In this document: positions 1 through 13,960 of the stretch, piece after piece
Layout of the letters: every line of letters begins with the position of its first letter
Numbering within the stretch: the stretch's first letter is position 1
From: Yersinia kristensenii
Lineage (GTDB): Bacteria > Pseudomonadota > Gammaproteobacteria > Enterobacterales > Enterobacteriaceae
Reading direction: 5' to 3'
DNA length: 64,000 bases
Assembly: GCF_900460525.1 (NCBI RefSeq)
Contig: NZ_UHIY01000001.1
Span: forward strand, 1,674,001 to 1,738,000
Notes under the pieces: generated by a model
What the model was told of the DNA's origin: nothing
Database searches by the model: none
The model's input: only the letters and a program-made list of their open reading frames with translations
Program-made: the position numbers and the translations under genes

Positions 1-102
1 GCGTGATTCATTGATTGGAGAGGGAATATCCATCCCCGGAGTTGTATTAGCGTAGGTGCCCGTGCTCAATAAAAAACATAATGCGGTGCGTTTTTTGATC
101 AT
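1..102 (-). CDS. Secreted protein of unknown function, N-terminal fragment
   Basis: An open frame runs off the left edge. Read on the minus strand it starts at ATG 102 and gives 34 residues: two lysines and an arginine, then a short hydrophobic core (ALCFLLSTGTYA), then a polar segment beginning NTTPGMD. This is a typical Sec signal peptide with likely cleavage after TYA. Everything after residue 34 lies outside the window, so family and function cannot be named. No clear ribosome binding site precedes the ATG, which lowers confidence in the exact start. Confidence 0.5.
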   Translation of the reverse strand, partial: MIKKRTALCFLLSTGTYANTTPGMDIPSPINESR

Positions 103-423
103 GATATCTGTGGGGGAGAGCACTGACGGAATAGGTTCAGCCCCTCCATCCTTGAGTCAAATTTACGGGCAGCACTATTACCGTCCCTAAAAAGTAGAGA
201 CGGCGGAATGAAGACAATAATTAAGGAGTATTCAGGGATCAGTGAAAGATAATAACTTTTTAAAACTAAGAGGTTATTGGGTGACTTTTTTAAGAATTAT
301 TTAAAATATCATCAGGTCAATATCGGGTGTTATTTATATTATTTTTCTGTCTAAGGCGGGGAATAAAATGAAGCGGGGAGGTTGAAAATGCCCGAGAGGT
401 TCGGGCATTGACATGATTAAGTA
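103..423. other. Intergenic stretch without a recognisable gene
   Basis: AT-rich spacer between the left-edge fragment and the panS-like gene. Apart from the terminator hairpin at 387-409, no gene, RNA or repeat was recognised. It probably holds the promoter of the left-edge gene. Confidence 0.5.
383..409 (-). terminator. Terminator of the panS-like gene
   Basis: A 9-bp stem (AATGCCCGA / TCGGGCATT) with a 5-nt loop lies 15 bp past the stop codon. On the minus strand it ends in a short T run. Confidence 0.7.
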
Positions 424-1347
424 TTACTTTTTATCTTTATTTACCGGTTTACCCGACCAATAACCGGCCAGCAGTGAACCCGATAGATTATGCCAAACCG
501 AGAACAATGCGCCAGGCAGAGCGGCCAATGGTGAGAAGTAAATTTTACCCAGAGTGGCAGCCAGTCCTGAGTTTTGCATCCCCACTTCAATCGCCAATGT
601 GCGGCAGGTTGATTCATCAAAACCGAACAATTTCCCCCCCCAATAGCCACTTAACAAACCAATACCGTTATGCAGAATAACTGCAATAATGACCACGAAA
701 CCGACTGAGGCAATGTGGCTCTGACTACCGGCAACCACGCCACTGATGATGGCGACGATACAAACCATCGACATCGCCGGTAGGTAAGGTTCGATGCGTT
801 TCACTGTTTTGGTAAAGGAGTGATGGACAATTAAGCCCGCAGTAATTGGGATAACCACAATTTGCAGGATACTTTTCAGCATCCCAATGACATCCACACT
901 GATGGTGGCATCAACATATAAACGAGTCAGCAGTGGGGTAGCGAACACCCCCACCAGAGTCGAAACCGCAGAGATGGTTACGGAGAGCGCAACGTCACCT
1001 TTCGCCAGGTAAATCATGACATTGGATGCAGTTCCGCTAGCAACACTTCCCACCAGCACCATACCAGCAGATAAATCCGGTGGCATACGGAACAGCATAG
1101 CCAGAATCCAGGCGGTGAGCGGCATAATCAGATAATGCAGGAAAGTTGCTGCTGCCACCGGTGCCGGGCGCGATAATACCCGTTTGAAGTCATCCAACCG
1201 CAGAGTGACCCCCATAGCAAACATAATCAGCATCAGCAGTGGGCCGACATAAGGGCCAATGCCGATAAATGTGGTGGGGCGGAAATAGGCCGCGATTGAG
1301 AGCAGTAATGCCCAGAGAGGGAATAGCCGGGTGATTTTGACTAACAT
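424..1347 (-). CDS. BASS-family sodium-dependent organic anion transporter, PanS-like
   Basis: 307-residue inner-membrane protein with about nine or ten hydrophobic segments across its whole length, typical of the bile acid:sodium symporter family. The nearest enterobacterial relatives I recall are PanS-type pantoate or ketopantoate transporters, so import of a small carboxylate is likely, but the substrate is inferred. The start at 1347 follows an AAGGA-type ribosome site. It lies downstream of lysC on the same strand with a terminator-like hairpin between them, so it is probably at least partly transcribed separately. Another BASS subtype is possible. Confidence 0.75.
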   Translation of the reverse strand: MLVKITRLFPLWALLLSIAAYFRPTTFIGIGPYVGPLLMLIMFAMGVTLRLDDFKRVLSRPAPVAAATFLHYLIMPLTAWILAMLFRMPPDLSAGMVLVGSVASGTASNVMIYLAKGDVALSVTISAVSTLVGVFATPLLTRLYVDATISVDVIGMLKSILQIVVIPITAGLIVHHSFTKTVKRIEPYLPAMSMVCIVAIISGVVAGSQSHIASVGFVVIIAVILHNGIGLLSGYWGGKLFGFDESTCRTLAIEVGMQNSGLAATLGKIYFSPLAALPGALFSVWHNLSGSLLAGYWSGKPVNKDKK

Positions 1348-1383
1348 GAGGCGAGTGTCCTTTATCGTCAGTGTTAGAGATAA

Positions 1384-1410
1384 GAAAAACCGGACGAAAG
1401 CGCCCGGTTT
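1384..1410 (-). terminator. Terminator downstream of lysC
   Basis: Inverted repeat AAACCGG / CCGGTTT followed on the minus strand by five T residues, between lysC and the panS-like gene. Confidence 0.7.
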
Positions 1411-1471
1411 GTTATAAAACTATATTGTTGCATTGTGAGTTATTTAAATAATCGGTTACTTAAACTGCCGG

Positions 1472-2887
1472 TTATTCAAAGAGATTATGGTGCAGCGTTT
1501 GTACCACTTTTTCTGCATCATTGCCCGGCACCAGGAAGCACAGATTATGGCTGCTGGCTCCGTAGCAAATCATGCGAATATTGAATGGATCCAGCACACC
1601 GAACACTTCTTTGCCCACACCGCAAGCTTGCGACAAGTTATTACCGATAATTGCCACCAATGCCAGGTTTTCTTCCACTTCAACCCGGCACAGAGAAGAG
1701 AGTTCGGTCAGTAGCGAGCTGGTCAGCAAGCTGTCACCGATGGATGTCGAACCGGTGGTATCCAGTGTCAGCGCCACACTCACTTCAGAGGTGGTTATCA
1801 AATCCACAGAGATATTGTGACGCGCCAAAATGTTAAACACTTCCGCCAGAAAACCGCGTGCGTGCAGCATATTCAAGCTATGCAGGGTCAGCAGGGTTTG
1901 CTTACGGCGCAATGCTAACGCCCTGAATAATGGCGGATTGTAAGTTTCGTTGCACACCAGCGTGCCGCCGGCCTCAGGATCTTTGCTCGACCCGACAAAC
2001 ACCGGAATATCACTGCGCACTGCCGGTAATAAGGTGGCAGGATGCAGCACTTTGGCACCAAAAGTCGCCATTTCAGCCGCTTCTTCAAAGGCGATTTTAT
2101 CAATGCGTTTTGCGCCCGGAACCACCCGTGGGTCGGTGGTATAAATCCCCGGAACATCCGTCCAGATATCAATGCGGCTGACATTCAGCGCTTCACCCAG
2201 CAATGCGGCGGTATAATCACTGCCACCCCGACCAAGAGTCGTGGTGCGGCCTTTACTTTCACTGCCGATAAAACCTTGCGTTACGATAATGGCGTGCTTG
2301 ATACGCGGTGCTAACTGGGTCTGAGCCAGTTCAGACAATGCTTGGGTATCGGGTTCGGCTCGGCCAAAACGGTCGTTGGTGCGCATGATTTTGCGCACAT
2401 CAAACCATTCCACCTCGACCTGACGTTGGCGTAACAGTTCGACAAATAGCAAGGTCGACATCAATTCGCCGTGGCTGACCAGTTCATCCGTCAGTGCCGC
2501 CGATGTTGCCAGACTGGCGGCTTCAGACAGCATGGCAATGTTTTCCAGCATGCGGTCAATTTCTTCACGGATAACCGCGGGATCAGCAAGTTTCGCGAGA
2601 ATACTGTATTGAATCCGGCGGATTTCATCTAAATGAAGGGCGCGTGTTTCCTGTTCGCAGCCATCGGCCAACGCGACCAACAGATTGGTAATCCCGGCTG
2701 AAGCCGACAAAATCACCAAACGAACATCCGGGTTCGATAAAACCACATCAGCGCTACGACTCATGGCATCAAAATCCGCCACACTAGTCCCACCAAATTT
2801 GGCGACAACCGTCGGGGATGGGGCGCTGCGGGTCTGTTGGGGATCAGTCTGCTGTTGTGAAGCCTGTCGTTGTGAAGCGGAAATCAT
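1472..2887 (-). CDS. lysC: Lysine-sensitive aspartokinase III
   Basis: Phosphorylates L-aspartate with ATP, the first committed step to lysine, threonine, methionine and diaminopimelate. The 471-residue protein has the KFGGTSV kinase motif at about residues 29-35, the GRGGSDYTA substrate loop near the middle, and paired ACT-type regulatory domains in the last third, where lysine binds in this family. An N-terminal Q/S/T-rich extension of about 22 residues is absent from E. coli LysC (449 residues). No alternative start codon lies between it and the kinase motif, and a GAGG site precedes this ATG, so the extension appears real. It is divergent from pgi as in E. coli. Confidence 0.95.
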   Translation of the reverse strand: MISASQRQASQQQTDPQQTRSAPSPTVVAKFGGTSVADFDAMSRSADVVLSNPDVRLVILSASAGITNLLVALADGCEQETRALHLDEIRRIQYSILAKLADPAVIREEIDRMLENIAMLSEAASLATSAALTDELVSHGELMSTLLFVELLRQRQVEVEWFDVRKIMRTNDRFGRAEPDTQALSELAQTQLAPRIKHAIIVTQGFIGSESKGRTTTLGRGGSDYTAALLGEALNVSRIDIWTDVPGIYTTDPRVVPGAKRIDKIAFEEAAEMATFGAKVLHPATLLPAVRSDIPVFVGSSKDPEAGGTLVCNETYNPPLFRALALRRKQTLLTLHSLNMLHARGFLAEVFNILARHNISVDLITTSEVSVALTLDTTGSTSIGDSLLTSSLLTELSSLCRVEVEENLALVAIIGNNLSQACGVGKEVFGVLDPFNIRMICYGASSHNLCFLVPGNDAEKVVQTLHHNLFE

Positions 2888-4845
<1,958 letters not shown>

Positions 4846-4880
4846 GCTTGCGGGCTTAAGCTCCTTGATCCGCGCTTATT

Positions 4881-4910
4881 AGCCCCTTACTGATGTAAGG
4901 GGCTTTTTTT
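4881..4910 (+). terminator. pgi terminator
   Basis: AGCCCCTTAC / GTAAGGGGCT hairpin followed by seven or more T residues, 35 bp after the pgi stop. Confidence 0.9.
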
Positions 4911-4949
4911 CGGCCCGGATGATTTCACCTACTTTCAATAGGATTATTT

Positions 4950-5357
4950 ATGGCCAAAAATTCGCGCTCACAGTGGATAGCCAAGAATCTACAGCGTTTA
5001 CTGAATGTGGGGTTGATTGCATTGGCCGCTATTTTGGTGGTCTTTCTGATAAAAGAAACCTTTCATCTTGGCAAGGTACTCTTCGTCAATAATCAGGATG
5101 CGTCTTCTTACATGCTGATTGAAGGGATTGTGATTTACTTCCTGTACTTCGAGTTTATTGCGTTGATTGTTAAGTACTTTGAGTCCGGCTATCACTTTCC
5201 ATTGCGCTATTTTATCTATATCGGGATCACTGCGATTATCCGGCTGATCATTGTCGATCATGAAAATCCGATTGATACGCTGATTTATTCCGGTTCCATA
5301 TTGCTGCTGGTGGTGACTTTGTATTTAGCCAATACCGATCGGCTAAAACGAGAATAG
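4950..5357 (+). CDS. psiE: Phosphate-starvation-inducible membrane protein PsiE
   Basis: 135-residue inner-membrane protein with four hydrophobic segments (about 17-38, 52-72, 80-100 and 105-128). Sequence and position between pgi and malG match E. coli PsiE. Its E. coli counterpart is induced by phosphate starvation under PhoB and CRP control, but its biochemical role is unknown. The ATG follows an AGGA site. No Pho box was identified by eye. Confidence 0.9.
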   Translation: MAKNSRSQWIAKNLQRLLNVGLIALAAILVVFLIKETFHLGKVLFVNNQDASSYMLIEGIVIYFLYFEFIALIVKYFESGYHFPLRYFIYIGITAIIRLIIVDHENPIDTLIYSGSILLLVVTLYLANTDRLKRE

Positions 5358-5360
5358 CTG

Positions 5361-5436
5361 TTTACTTGATGCATAAAAATGGCGGCCATTAAGGCCGCCC
5401 AAGACACAGTACCAGAGGGAAAATACATCAAGTAAA
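5361..5436. repeat. Nested inverted repeats after psiE
   Basis: Outer 11-bp perfect inverted repeat TTTACTTGATG (5361-5371) / CATCAAGTAAA (5426-5436) encloses a GC hairpin GGCGGCC / GGCCGCC (5381-5399). There is no T run, so it may act as an mRNA 3'-end stabiliser or rho-independent-like stop for psiE. Confidence 0.6.
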
Positions 5437-5473
5437 GCAGCGGCATAAATTCAGATAATTGATGATGCTAATC

Positions 5474-5545
5474 AAAGGGGAAATGTTCCGTTCGGGTCGT
5501 AGCAGCGTGAGCTGCCGGAGTGCCCGTAGGAACAGTCACCCCTTT
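5474..5545. repeat. Long interrupted hairpin downstream of malG
   Basis: Four nested complementary blocks: 5474-5480 with 5539-5545, 5484-5489 with 5529-5534, 5493-5496 with 5523-5526, and 5502-5506 with 5511-5515. The result is a 72-nt rod-like hairpin 9 bp past the malG stop. It is probably a REP-like element or the 3' end of malEFG mRNA. Confidence 0.7.
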
Positions 5546-5554
5546 AGCACCAAT

Positions 5555-6445
5555 TTAACCTTTCACCCCACCGGCGGTTAACCCACCGACCAGCCAGCGC
5601 TGTGCCAGTAAGAAGACGGCGGTGATCGGAATGGCCGATAGCACGGCGGCAGCGGCAAAATCGCCCCACAGATAGTTTTGCGGATTCAAATATTGCTGCA
5701 TACCCACCGCTAGGGTGTAACTGTTCACGTCCCGCAACAGCAATGACGCGACCGGAACTTCAGTAATGGCGGCAATAAATGACAGAATAAAGACCACGGC
5801 TAAAATCGGCACAGACAGTGGCAATAGCACCAGTCTGAAAGCTTGCCATGGCGTCGCGCCGTCCAAGGCTGCGGCTTCTTCCAGTGAGTTATCAATGGTT
5901 TCGAAGTAGCCTTTGATAGTCCAGACGTGCAGGGCAATCCCGCCCATATAAGCAAAAATCACCCCACCGTGTGTATTTAACCCGATAAACGGCAGATACT
6001 GCCCCAAGCGGTCAAACAAAGCATATAACGCCACAAGTGACAGCACCGCTGGGAACATTTGGAAGATCAACATGCCTTTCAGCAGGGTACTTTTGCCGCG
6101 AAAACGCATGCGGGCAAAGGCGTAAGCACAGGTGGTGGAGAGGGTAACAATCCCAATGGCGGTAATGACCGCAATCTTGATAGAATTCCACAACCACAGC
6201 ATCACCGGGAACGGCGGCGGCGTCACACTGCCATCGGCGTGTGTCACACTCATGCCCAGCGCCAGCTTCCAGTGTTCCCAAGAAATCTGATCAGGAATCA
6301 AGCTGCCGGTGGCGAAGTTGCCGGGCCGCAGCGAAATGGTAATCACCATCAGCAGCGGGAACATAATCAGCGCGATAAAGCACAACATGAGAAAATGGGT
6401 GCCTAATAGACGCAAACGCTGGGATTTAGGTTGAACCATGGCCAT
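5555..6445 (-). CDS. malG: Maltose/maltodextrin ABC transporter permease MalG
   Basis: Inner-membrane permease that pairs with MalF and two MalK subunits to import maltose and maltodextrins. It has 296 residues, identical in length to E. coli MalG, with six predicted membrane segments and the EAA loop ([15 protein letters not shown], about residues 190-204) that docks on MalK. The start at 6445 is chosen over an upstream ATG at 6466 because a strong AAGGAGG site (6460-6454) lies directly before it and the N-terminus MAMVQPKSQ matches E. coli. Last gene of malEFG. Confidence 0.97.
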   Translation of the reverse strand: MAMVQPKSQRLRLLGTHFLMLCFIALIMFPLLMVITISLRPGNFATGSLIPDQISWEHWKLALGMSVTHADGSVTPPPFPVMLWLWNSIKIAVITAIGIVTLSTTCAYAFARMRFRGKSTLLKGMLIFQMFPAVLSLVALYALFDRLGQYLPFIGLNTHGGVIFAYMGGIALHVWTIKGYFETIDNSLEEAAALDGATPWQAFRLVLLPLSVPILAVVFILSFIAAITEVPVASLLLRDVNSYTLAVGMQQYLNPQNYLWGDFAAAAVLSAIPITAVFLLAQRWLVGGLTAGGVKG

Positions 6446-6458
6446 CTGCATCTCCTCC

Positions 6459-8036
6459 TTAATCAAAATTCATTTTGCTGGCTTTCAAATTCAGTATCGC
6501 AAGCGCGCCTACCAAGATGAAAATCAGTGTTGCAATTGCCGCCGCCAGACCAAAGTCCTGCCCGCCGCCGCCTTCAAAGGCAATACGGTAGGTGTAGCTG
6601 ACCAGTAAGTCGGTATATCCCGCCGGAGTGGTGGTGCCAATCATATCTGGGCCGCCATTGGTCAATAACTGAATCAGTACGAAGTTATTAAAGTTAAAGG
6701 CGAAACTGGCAATCATCAGCGGCGTCAGTGGCTTAATCAGCAAAGGTAAAGTGATGCGGAAAAAGTTCTGGAATGGGCCTGCGCCATCCATTGCCGATGC
6801 TTCATACAAATCATCAGGAATGGCTTTCAATAACCCCATGCACAGAATCATCATGTATGGGTAACCGAGCCAGGTATTGACGATCAGTATCATGCTCTTG
6901 GCGGTGATTGGGTCGCTAAACCAGGCCGGTTTAATACCAAATAAATGGTTTAGCATCAGGTTGATTTCACCAAAGCTTTGGTTAAATAACCCTTTGAAAA
7001 TCAATATTGAGATAAACGCGGGCACGGCATAGGGCAGGATCAGCAACACCCGATAAACGGCTTTGCCTTTCAGGGAGTCCCATTGCACTACACAGGCTAG
7101 CACCATACCCACTGCCACCGTCAGCACCACAGTCAGCAATGAGAAAATAATGGTCCAGATAAATATCGAGATGAAAGGCTTCTGAATGCCCTCGTCATGC
7201 AGCACCCGTAGGAAGTTTTTCCAGCCAATAGTGACGGTAAAACCGGGACTAAGTTTTTCATTCTCCCACTGCCCGTCAGCATTGATGGCTTGATAGAAAC
7301 CCACATCAATATTTGGCCGATAAGTCACGCCAGTCTGCTGATTAATCAATTCTTTACCATCAGCGCCGAGCTTATAGAGCGGGCTGGTTCCCGAGAATTG
7401 ACGCAGCGAACTCATGCGCAGTTCACCGCCATCAGGCAAGATTGCTACTAGTCCACTGAGCGCTTGGCGATTTTGGGTAATGATACGCAAGGAAGCTTGC
7501 TCAGCAGTTTGCTCTGCACTGGTCGGCGCGACATTTATTTTTTGCTCGCCTGTAGTGCTCAGGCTGAAAGGCTCAGAAATCAGGAGGGTATTGTCATCCG
7601 GATTAGAGAGCTGTAAACGCCATTGGTCATGACTTGGATAGAGACCAAAAGTATAAGTTTTGCCAGTTTGGAACTGCCGGTCCATCAACACAGATTGGGC
7701 ACGTTCAAAGGTCAACTGGTTGGTACTGCTGTAGTTGGTAAAAGCGATGGCGATAGTGCAAATCAATGGGAACAGTACAAACAGCCCCATCCCTGCCACG
7801 CCGGGATAAACATAGCGCCAGGCATAAGCGCGGCGGTTAGCGAAAACATACAGCCCCAGACTCACCAGAATCAGCGTCACGATGGCAAAAAGATATTCAC
7901 CTTGAGCATACATCAACACGATCAAATAGCAGGTGAATAGACTTAATGTGCCGATAATCAGCCATTTAAGTACATCACTTTGCCACCAGGCGGTTTTCTT
8001 TTTACGGCTTTCGAACTCGGTGTGGGATAACTGCAT
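6459..8036 (-). CDS. malF: Maltose/maltodextrin ABC transporter permease MalF
   Basis: Second permease of the maltose transporter. 525 residues against 514 in E. coli. Three N-terminal membrane segments (about residues 24-95) are followed by the large periplasmic P2 domain (about 95-285) that contacts MalE, then the ABC permease core with the EAA loop ([17 protein letters not shown]). It lies 91 bp after malE, and malG starts 13 bp past its stop, so the three form one operon. Confidence 0.97.
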   Translation of the reverse strand: MQLSHTEFESRKKKTAWWQSDVLKWLIIGTLSLFTCYLIVLMYAQGEYLFAIVTLILVSLGLYVFANRRAYAWRYVYPGVAGMGLFVLFPLICTIAIAFTNYSSTNQLTFERAQSVLMDRQFQTGKTYTFGLYPSHDQWRLQLSNPDDNTLLISEPFSLSTTGEQKINVAPTSAEQTAEQASLRIITQNRQALSGLVAILPDGGELRMSSLRQFSGTSPLYKLGADGKELINQQTGVTYRPNIDVGFYQAINADGQWENEKLSPGFTVTIGWKNFLRVLHDEGIQKPFISIFIWTIIFSLLTVVLTVAVGMVLACVVQWDSLKGKAVYRVLLILPYAVPAFISILIFKGLFNQSFGEINLMLNHLFGIKPAWFSDPITAKSMILIVNTWLGYPYMMILCMGLLKAIPDDLYEASAMDGAGPFQNFFRITLPLLIKPLTPLMIASFAFNFNNFVLIQLLTNGGPDMIGTTTPAGYTDLLVSYTYRIAFEGGGGQDFGLAAAIATLIFILVGALAILNLKASKMNFD

Positions 8037-8127
8037 AATGGTCCCTTAATCTTCTTCTATTAGCGACTTCTACAACTGAAAACTGGGTCGGGGCGCGGCG
8101 AACCGCCCCCCTTTGCAGGTGAAACTG

Positions 8128-9339
8128 TTATTTGACGATACGTGTTGCTGCATCGTTCAGTGCCGCTTCTACCGTTTGACGCCCAGTGATGGCGTTCAAT
8201 ACCGCACTGCGGGTTGCATACCAGAAGGCCGCCATTTGCGGAATATTCGGCATGATTTCGCCTTTAGTGGCGTTATCCATGGTGGCCGCAATCCGCGGAT
8301 CTTTTGCCAGTTGCTCTTGGTATGAAATCAATGCAACCGCGCCCAGAGGTTTGTCTTTATTGACTTCAGCCAGGCCTTGGTCAGTTATCAGATAGTTTTC
8401 CAGGAATTCAGTCGCCAGTTCTTTGTTCGGGCTGGCGGCGTTAATACCGGCGGTCAGAACACCGACGAACGGCTTGGAAGGTTGGCCGTGGAAGGTTGGC
8501 AGCAAGGTCACGCCGTAGTTGATTTTGCTCTTATCAATGTTGGACCATGCCCATGGGCCATTGATGGTCATCGCGGTTTCGCCTTTGTTAAAGGCCGCTT
8601 CTGCGATGGAGTAATCAGTATCGGCATTGATGTGTTTATTCTTCACTAAATCGACAATAAATTGCAGACCGGCTTTCGCACCGGCATTATTCACACCGAC
8701 GTTTTTGACGTCATAGACACCGTTTTCAGATTTGAATGCATAACCGCCGTCAGCGGCGATAAGTGGCCAGGTGAAGTAGGGTTCTTGTAGGTTCCACATA
8801 ATAGCGCTCTTGCCATTGGCGCGCAGTGCGGTATCCAGTGCAGGGATTTCTTCCCAAGTCTTCGGTGCTTCTTTGACCAGGTCTTTGTTGTAAATCAGCG
8901 ACAATGCTTCGACCGCGATAGGGTAACCGATCAGCTTGCCATTAAAGCGAACAGCATCCCAAGTGAACGGGAACAGTTTATCTTGGAAAGCTTTAGACGG
9001 GTGCAGTTCGGCCAGTAAGCCTGATTGTGCATAACCACCAAAACGGTCATGTGCCCAGAAGATGATGTCTGGGCCATCGCCAGTGGCAGCCACTTGCGGG
9101 AATTTTTCTTCTAGTTTATCTGGGTGCTCGATAGTGACTTTGATGCCGGTATCTTTCTCAAATTTCTTACCGACTTCTGCCAGCCCGTTATAGCCTTTGT
9201 CGCCATTGATCCAGATAACCAGCTTACCTTCTTCAATTTTGGCAAAAGCAGAGGAAGAGAGCACCAGCGTGGTTAGCGCTGAAAGGGCCAAAACACGTGC
9301 GGTCTTACCAATGCCGGATTTTGTGAAGCTGCGAGTCAT
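8128..9339 (-). CDS. malE: Periplasmic maltose-binding protein
   Basis: 403-residue periplasmic receptor that delivers maltose to MalFGK2 and, in E. coli, to the Tar chemoreceptor. The signal peptide covers about residues 1-33, with cleavage predicted after SSAFA, and the mature chain begins [20 protein letters not shown], matching E. coli MBP. First gene of malEFG and divergent from malK across a 683-bp regulatory region. The family and role are certain. Confidence 0.98.
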   Translation of the reverse strand: MTRSFTKSGIGKTARVLALSALTTLVLSSSAFAKIEEGKLVIWINGDKGYNGLAEVGKKFEKDTGIKVTIEHPDKLEEKFPQVAATGDGPDIIFWAHDRFGGYAQSGLLAELHPSKAFQDKLFPFTWDAVRFNGKLIGYPIAVEALSLIYNKDLVKEAPKTWEEIPALDTALRANGKSAIMWNLQEPYFTWPLIAADGGYAFKSENGVYDVKNVGVNNAGAKAGLQFIVDLVKNKHINADTDYSIAEAAFNKGETAMTINGPWAWSNIDKSKINYGVTLLPTFHGQPSKPFVGVLTAGINAASPNKELATEFLENYLITDQGLAEVNKDKPLGAVALISYQEQLAKDPRIAATMDNATKGEIMPNIPQMAAFWYATRSAVLNAITGRQTVEAALNDAATRIVK

Positions 9340-10022
9340 AATCCAATCCTTTTATCCAATTTTGTGGGTACCGACTTTCTTGTGAGTCATTACATACATT
9401 TATTTATTACAGGGACTAATACATTACGCTGACATATTGAGTCACAACTGGATACACCATCATCCTCCCCCTCTCTACGCCCCCCAATGAGTTATTGTGA
9501 CCCACTTAACACTGCTGCCTATTCTGTGGTGTCAGACACAATAATGTAGGTCGAAATTTGCGTGACTGATCACGTATTTGTATTTGTGATGGAACTTCTG
9601 CTCCCTAGGGTCGTTCTTTCATCCTCCCATCTCCTCCCCCATGAAAAACCTTGTTACGGATGATTACCAAATAGTGTAGCTCCCGCATTATCCCCCTCAT
9701 TGAAAAGCAGCTCCGTTATTGAAACAGCGCCAGCACCATGAAGTGCCGTTATTAATAAAAGTGCCGTTGCTAACAAAATGCGGCTTTTGATTAATTATTA
9801 CCCAGCCAGATCAGGACATTGCAGCGTTAAGCAACGAGCAGCCCTATACTCAGGCCGCGACGCCGTCCGGGGCAACCTTGTGCAAGCATGGCGGTACGGC
9901 GCGCTGCAAGAGAGTCATCAGGGGCTGGGAGTCATCGACGGGTCATGCCGGAATTTGCTTCCGCCATTTTTCTTCAGTCAGGTTCATATGAAAAGTTGTT
10001 TGCGTAAGCAAAGGAGTAACAG
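9340..10022. promoter_or_regulatory. malE-malK divergent control region with MalT-box-like sites
   Basis: 683 bp without a gene. CATCCTCCCC (9461-9470), CATCCTCCCA (9620-9629) and TCTCCTCCCC (9630-9639) are close to the complement of the MalT box GGGGAKGAGG, the last two as adjacent direct repeats. TGTGACCCACTTAACA (9496-9511) is a possible CRP site. This matches the MalT/CRP-controlled malEp-malKp architecture of E. coli, but binding is inferred. Confidence 0.7.
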
Positions 10023-11138
10023 ATGGCTAATGTAACGCTGAGCGGCGTTTATAAAGCCTTTGGTGAGGCTGTGATTTCCAGAGACATCAATTTGGAAATT
10101 GATGACGGTGAGTTTGTGGTATTTGTTGGGCCATCTGGCTGTGGCAAGTCAACGCTGCTGCGGATGATTGCCGGGCTTGAGGACATTACCTCGGGTGAGT
10201 TGTTGATTGGCGGTAAGCGGATGAACGAAGTGCCGCCGTCTGAACGCGGTATCGGCATGGTGTTCCAGTCATATGCGCTTTATCCCCATTTGTCTGTCGC
10301 CGAGAACATGTCTTTCGGCCTGAAGTTGGCCGGTGCGAAGAAAGCGGAAATTAACCAACGGGTGAATCAGGTAGCTGAAGTGCTGCAACTGGCTCACCTG
10401 CTGGAACGGCGACCTAAGGCTTTATCAGGCGGTCAGCGCCAGCGTGTTGCGATCGGTCGTACTTTGGTCGCAGAGCCGGATGTTTTCCTGCTCGACGAAC
10501 CGCTTTCCAACCTGGATGCGGCACTGCGGGTGCAGATGCGTATCGAGATATCGCGCCTGCATAAGCGCCTGCAACGCACCATGATTTACGTCACCCACGA
10601 TCAGGTCGAAGCCATGACATTGGCCGACAAAATTGTGGTGCTGGACGCGGGTAATGTGGCGCAAGTCGGTAAGCCGCTTGAGCTGTACCACTACCCAGCC
10701 AACCGCTTTGTCGCGGGCTTTATCGGCTCGCCAAAAATGAATTTTTTACCGGTGAAAGTGACCGCCGTTGAACCTCGTCAGGTACAGATTGAACTGCCAA
10801 ATCCAAATGGTCAGTTAGTGTGGCTGCCGGTCGAAGGCGACCAGGTTCAGGTCGGCGCAAATATGTCTTTGGGTATTCGCCCGGAACATCTGCTGCCAAG
10901 TAGTGCTTCTGAAGTCACGCTGGAAGGCGAGATTCAGGTAGTGGAGCAACTGGGTAATGAGACGCAAATTCACATCCAAATCCCTGCAATACGTCAAAAC
11001 CTGGTCTACCGCCAGAACGACGTGGTGCTGGTAGAAGAAGGTGCAACATTCGCCATCGGTCTGCCGCCATATCGCTGTCATCTGTTCCGTGAAGATGGCT
11101 CTGCGTGTAAGCGGCTGTACCAAGAGCTGGGTGTCTAG
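10023..11138 (+). CDS. malK: Maltose transporter ATPase MalK
   Basis: ATP-hydrolysing subunit of MalFGK2. 371 residues as in E. coli. Walker [10 protein letters not shown] (about 36-44), Q-loop region (VFQSYALYP), signature LSGGQRQR (about 134-141), Walker B VFLLDEP and switch histidine (VTHD) are all intact. The C-terminal regulatory half (about 240-371) in E. coli binds unphosphorylated EIIA-Glc for inducer exclusion and represses MalT. The ATG follows AAAGGAG. It heads malK-lamB-malM. Confidence 0.98.
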   Translation: MANVTLSGVYKAFGEAVISRDINLEIDDGEFVVFVGPSGCGKSTLLRMIAGLEDITSGELLIGGKRMNEVPPSERGIGMVFQSYALYPHLSVAENMSFGLKLAGAKKAEINQRVNQVAEVLQLAHLLERRPKALSGGQRQRVAIGRTLVAEPDVFLLDEPLSNLDAALRVQMRIEISRLHKRLQRTMIYVTHDQVEAMTLADKIVVLDAGNVAQVGKPLELYHYPANRFVAGFIGSPKMNFLPVKVTAVEPRQVQIELPNPNGQLVWLPVEGDQVQVGANMSLGIRPEHLLPSSASEVTLEGEIQVVEQLGNETQIHIQIPAIRQNLVYRQNDVVLVEEGATFAIGLPPYRCHLFREDGSACKRLYQELGV

Positions 11139-11170
11139 TTACCGCGACCTCAGGTGACGGCAAATGTTAA

Positions 11171-12496
<1,326 letters not shown>

Positions 12497-12506
12497 CAGC
12501 AGTGAT

Positions 12507-12538
12507 ACAGCCGTCCTTTGGGGCGGCTGTTCTGTTTT
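12507..12538 (+). terminator. lamB-malM intercistronic hairpin
   Basis: ACAGCCG / CGGCTGT stem extended by CC/GG, then TCTGTTTT. Probably a partial terminator that lowers malM expression relative to lamB. Confidence 0.65.
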
Positions 12539-12659
12539 GATGAGGTGGGCTACGGCCCACTTCTAACCAGATAAAGCGATATACTCTAAATAATTCGATA
12601 ACTTTGCCGACCTTGCCTGGCACAGTTAGCGCTGACGCTCAATGTATGAGGGCACAATA

Positions 12660-13571
12660 ATGAAAAAGAATCTGCTGACACTCTGTCTGGCATTGGCTCT
12701 AGGGGTCACCGCGCCTCTGGCGGTGCATGCGGAGCAAACTATTTCTCCGGCGAATGTCTCTATCGCGCCAACTATCAGTACTGCTACTTTACAACAGTTG
12801 CCTTGGCAGCCTTTAGTGCCACCGGCGACGCAAGATATCAAACTGACTACTGCCAGCCCGCAAATCTCTCAGGGGAATGTGGAAGGGGCGGTGGCCGCTT
12901 TTGCTTTACCTGCGGATCGTGGATCGATGGAGATCACGCTCAGCAGCTTAGTCACTGATAACCAACTATTTTCCCCTAGCGTATTGGTGTTAGACGAACA
13001 AATGCGCCCAGCGGCTTATTACCCGTCCAGCTATTTCACTTATGAAAAAGCGGGCATCATGACCAGCGACCGGCTGCAAGGTGTGATGAAACTGACCCCA
13101 GCATTGGGTCAAAAACAAATCTATCTGCTGGTTTACACCACCCGTGATGACTTGGCCAAAACTACCACGCTGCTGGACCCGGCCAAAGCTTATGCGATGG
13201 GCGTGGGTAATGCGGTGCCGGATATTCCAGACCCGATTGCTAAACATACTCCGACCGGTAATTTGAGAATTAAAGCGACCGCTGAGCAAGGTTTGGGCAA
13301 CGTGATGATTGGCTTGATTCAATCAGCGCCAGCTTCGGCTCCTGTCGTGGTGGGCAGTGCTGTGCAACCTATGGCAGCTGCAGCGCCTACACCGACAAAA
13401 CCAGCAGAGCCAATGCTGAGCGAGACTGAAAACTACTTCAACCAAGCGATTAAAGACGCGGTGAAAGCCGGCGATGTCGATAAGGCGCTGAAATTGTTGA
13501 ACGAAGCGGAACATTTGGGCTCAACTTCAGCCCGAAAAACCTTTATTGGTAGTGTAAAAGGCAAGGGGTAA
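12660..13571 (+). CDS. malM: Maltose operon periplasmic protein MalM
   Basis: 303-residue periplasmic protein of the maltose regulon with unsettled function. The signal peptide is MKKNLLTLCLALALGVTAPLAVHA, with cleavage before EQ. A proline/alanine-rich linker (about 235-255) separates the body from a short C-terminal helix-rich region (LSETENYFNQAI...). The start at 12660 is chosen because the signal peptide begins there and a GAGGG site precedes it. Last gene of the malK operon, closed by a strong terminator. Confidence 0.93.
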   Translation: MKKNLLTLCLALALGVTAPLAVHAEQTISPANVSIAPTISTATLQQLPWQPLVPPATQDIKLTTASPQISQGNVEGAVAAFALPADRGSMEITLSSLVTDNQLFSPSVLVLDEQMRPAAYYPSSYFTYEKAGIMTSDRLQGVMKLTPALGQKQIYLLVYTTRDDLAKTTTLLDPAKAYAMGVGNAVPDIPDPIAKHTPTGNLRIKATAEQGLGNVMIGLIQSAPASAPVVVGSAVQPMAAAAPTPTKPAEPMLSETENYFNQAIKDAVKAGDVDKALKLLNEAEHLGSTSARKTFIGSVKGKG

Positions 13572-13603
13572 ATCCCGGCACTGCCGAATATGGCTGGATG
13601 ATT

Positions 13604-13627
13604 GGTGTGCCTTGGCACACCTTTTTT
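13604..13627 (+). terminator. malM terminator
   Basis: GGTGTGCC / GGCACACC hairpin with a 2-nt loop followed by six T residues. Confidence 0.9.
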
Positions 13628-13960
13628 CGTTGTGTTCTTCTGGGCGCTACTGCGCGTTGTCACACTGAGATTGTGCAGTGCTCAAACTTGTATTACCTGT
13701 ACGCACCCCGTCTGACTTGGTTCGCGATGCCTCATTTTATTGTTGATTATCATCATCCTATAGTGACTTTTTGTTATTAATTCACTCAATCCACCTCACG
13801 ACGAATAATCAGTTGCCTGAGTTTGTCGGCGCGATAGACAAAAGATAAATAAGAATCTACGAGACTAATAATTGAGCTGATTTGGGTATCTTGGATGGCA
13901 TGCGGAGAGTCATGGTTGACGGCTCCTTTTATTCGCGTATTCAATTAAAGGAATTAATTG
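13628..13960. other. Intergenic region before the large secreted protein
   Basis: 333 bp, AT-rich toward its right half, with no recognisable gene. An AAAGGA ribosome site sits at its end (about 13947-13952). Presumed promoter region of the downstream gene. Confidence 0.5.

Noticed and set aside
9778..10035. 85-codon open frame in the malE-malK control region
   Set aside because: It overlaps the malK ribosome site and start, and its translation resembles no protein.
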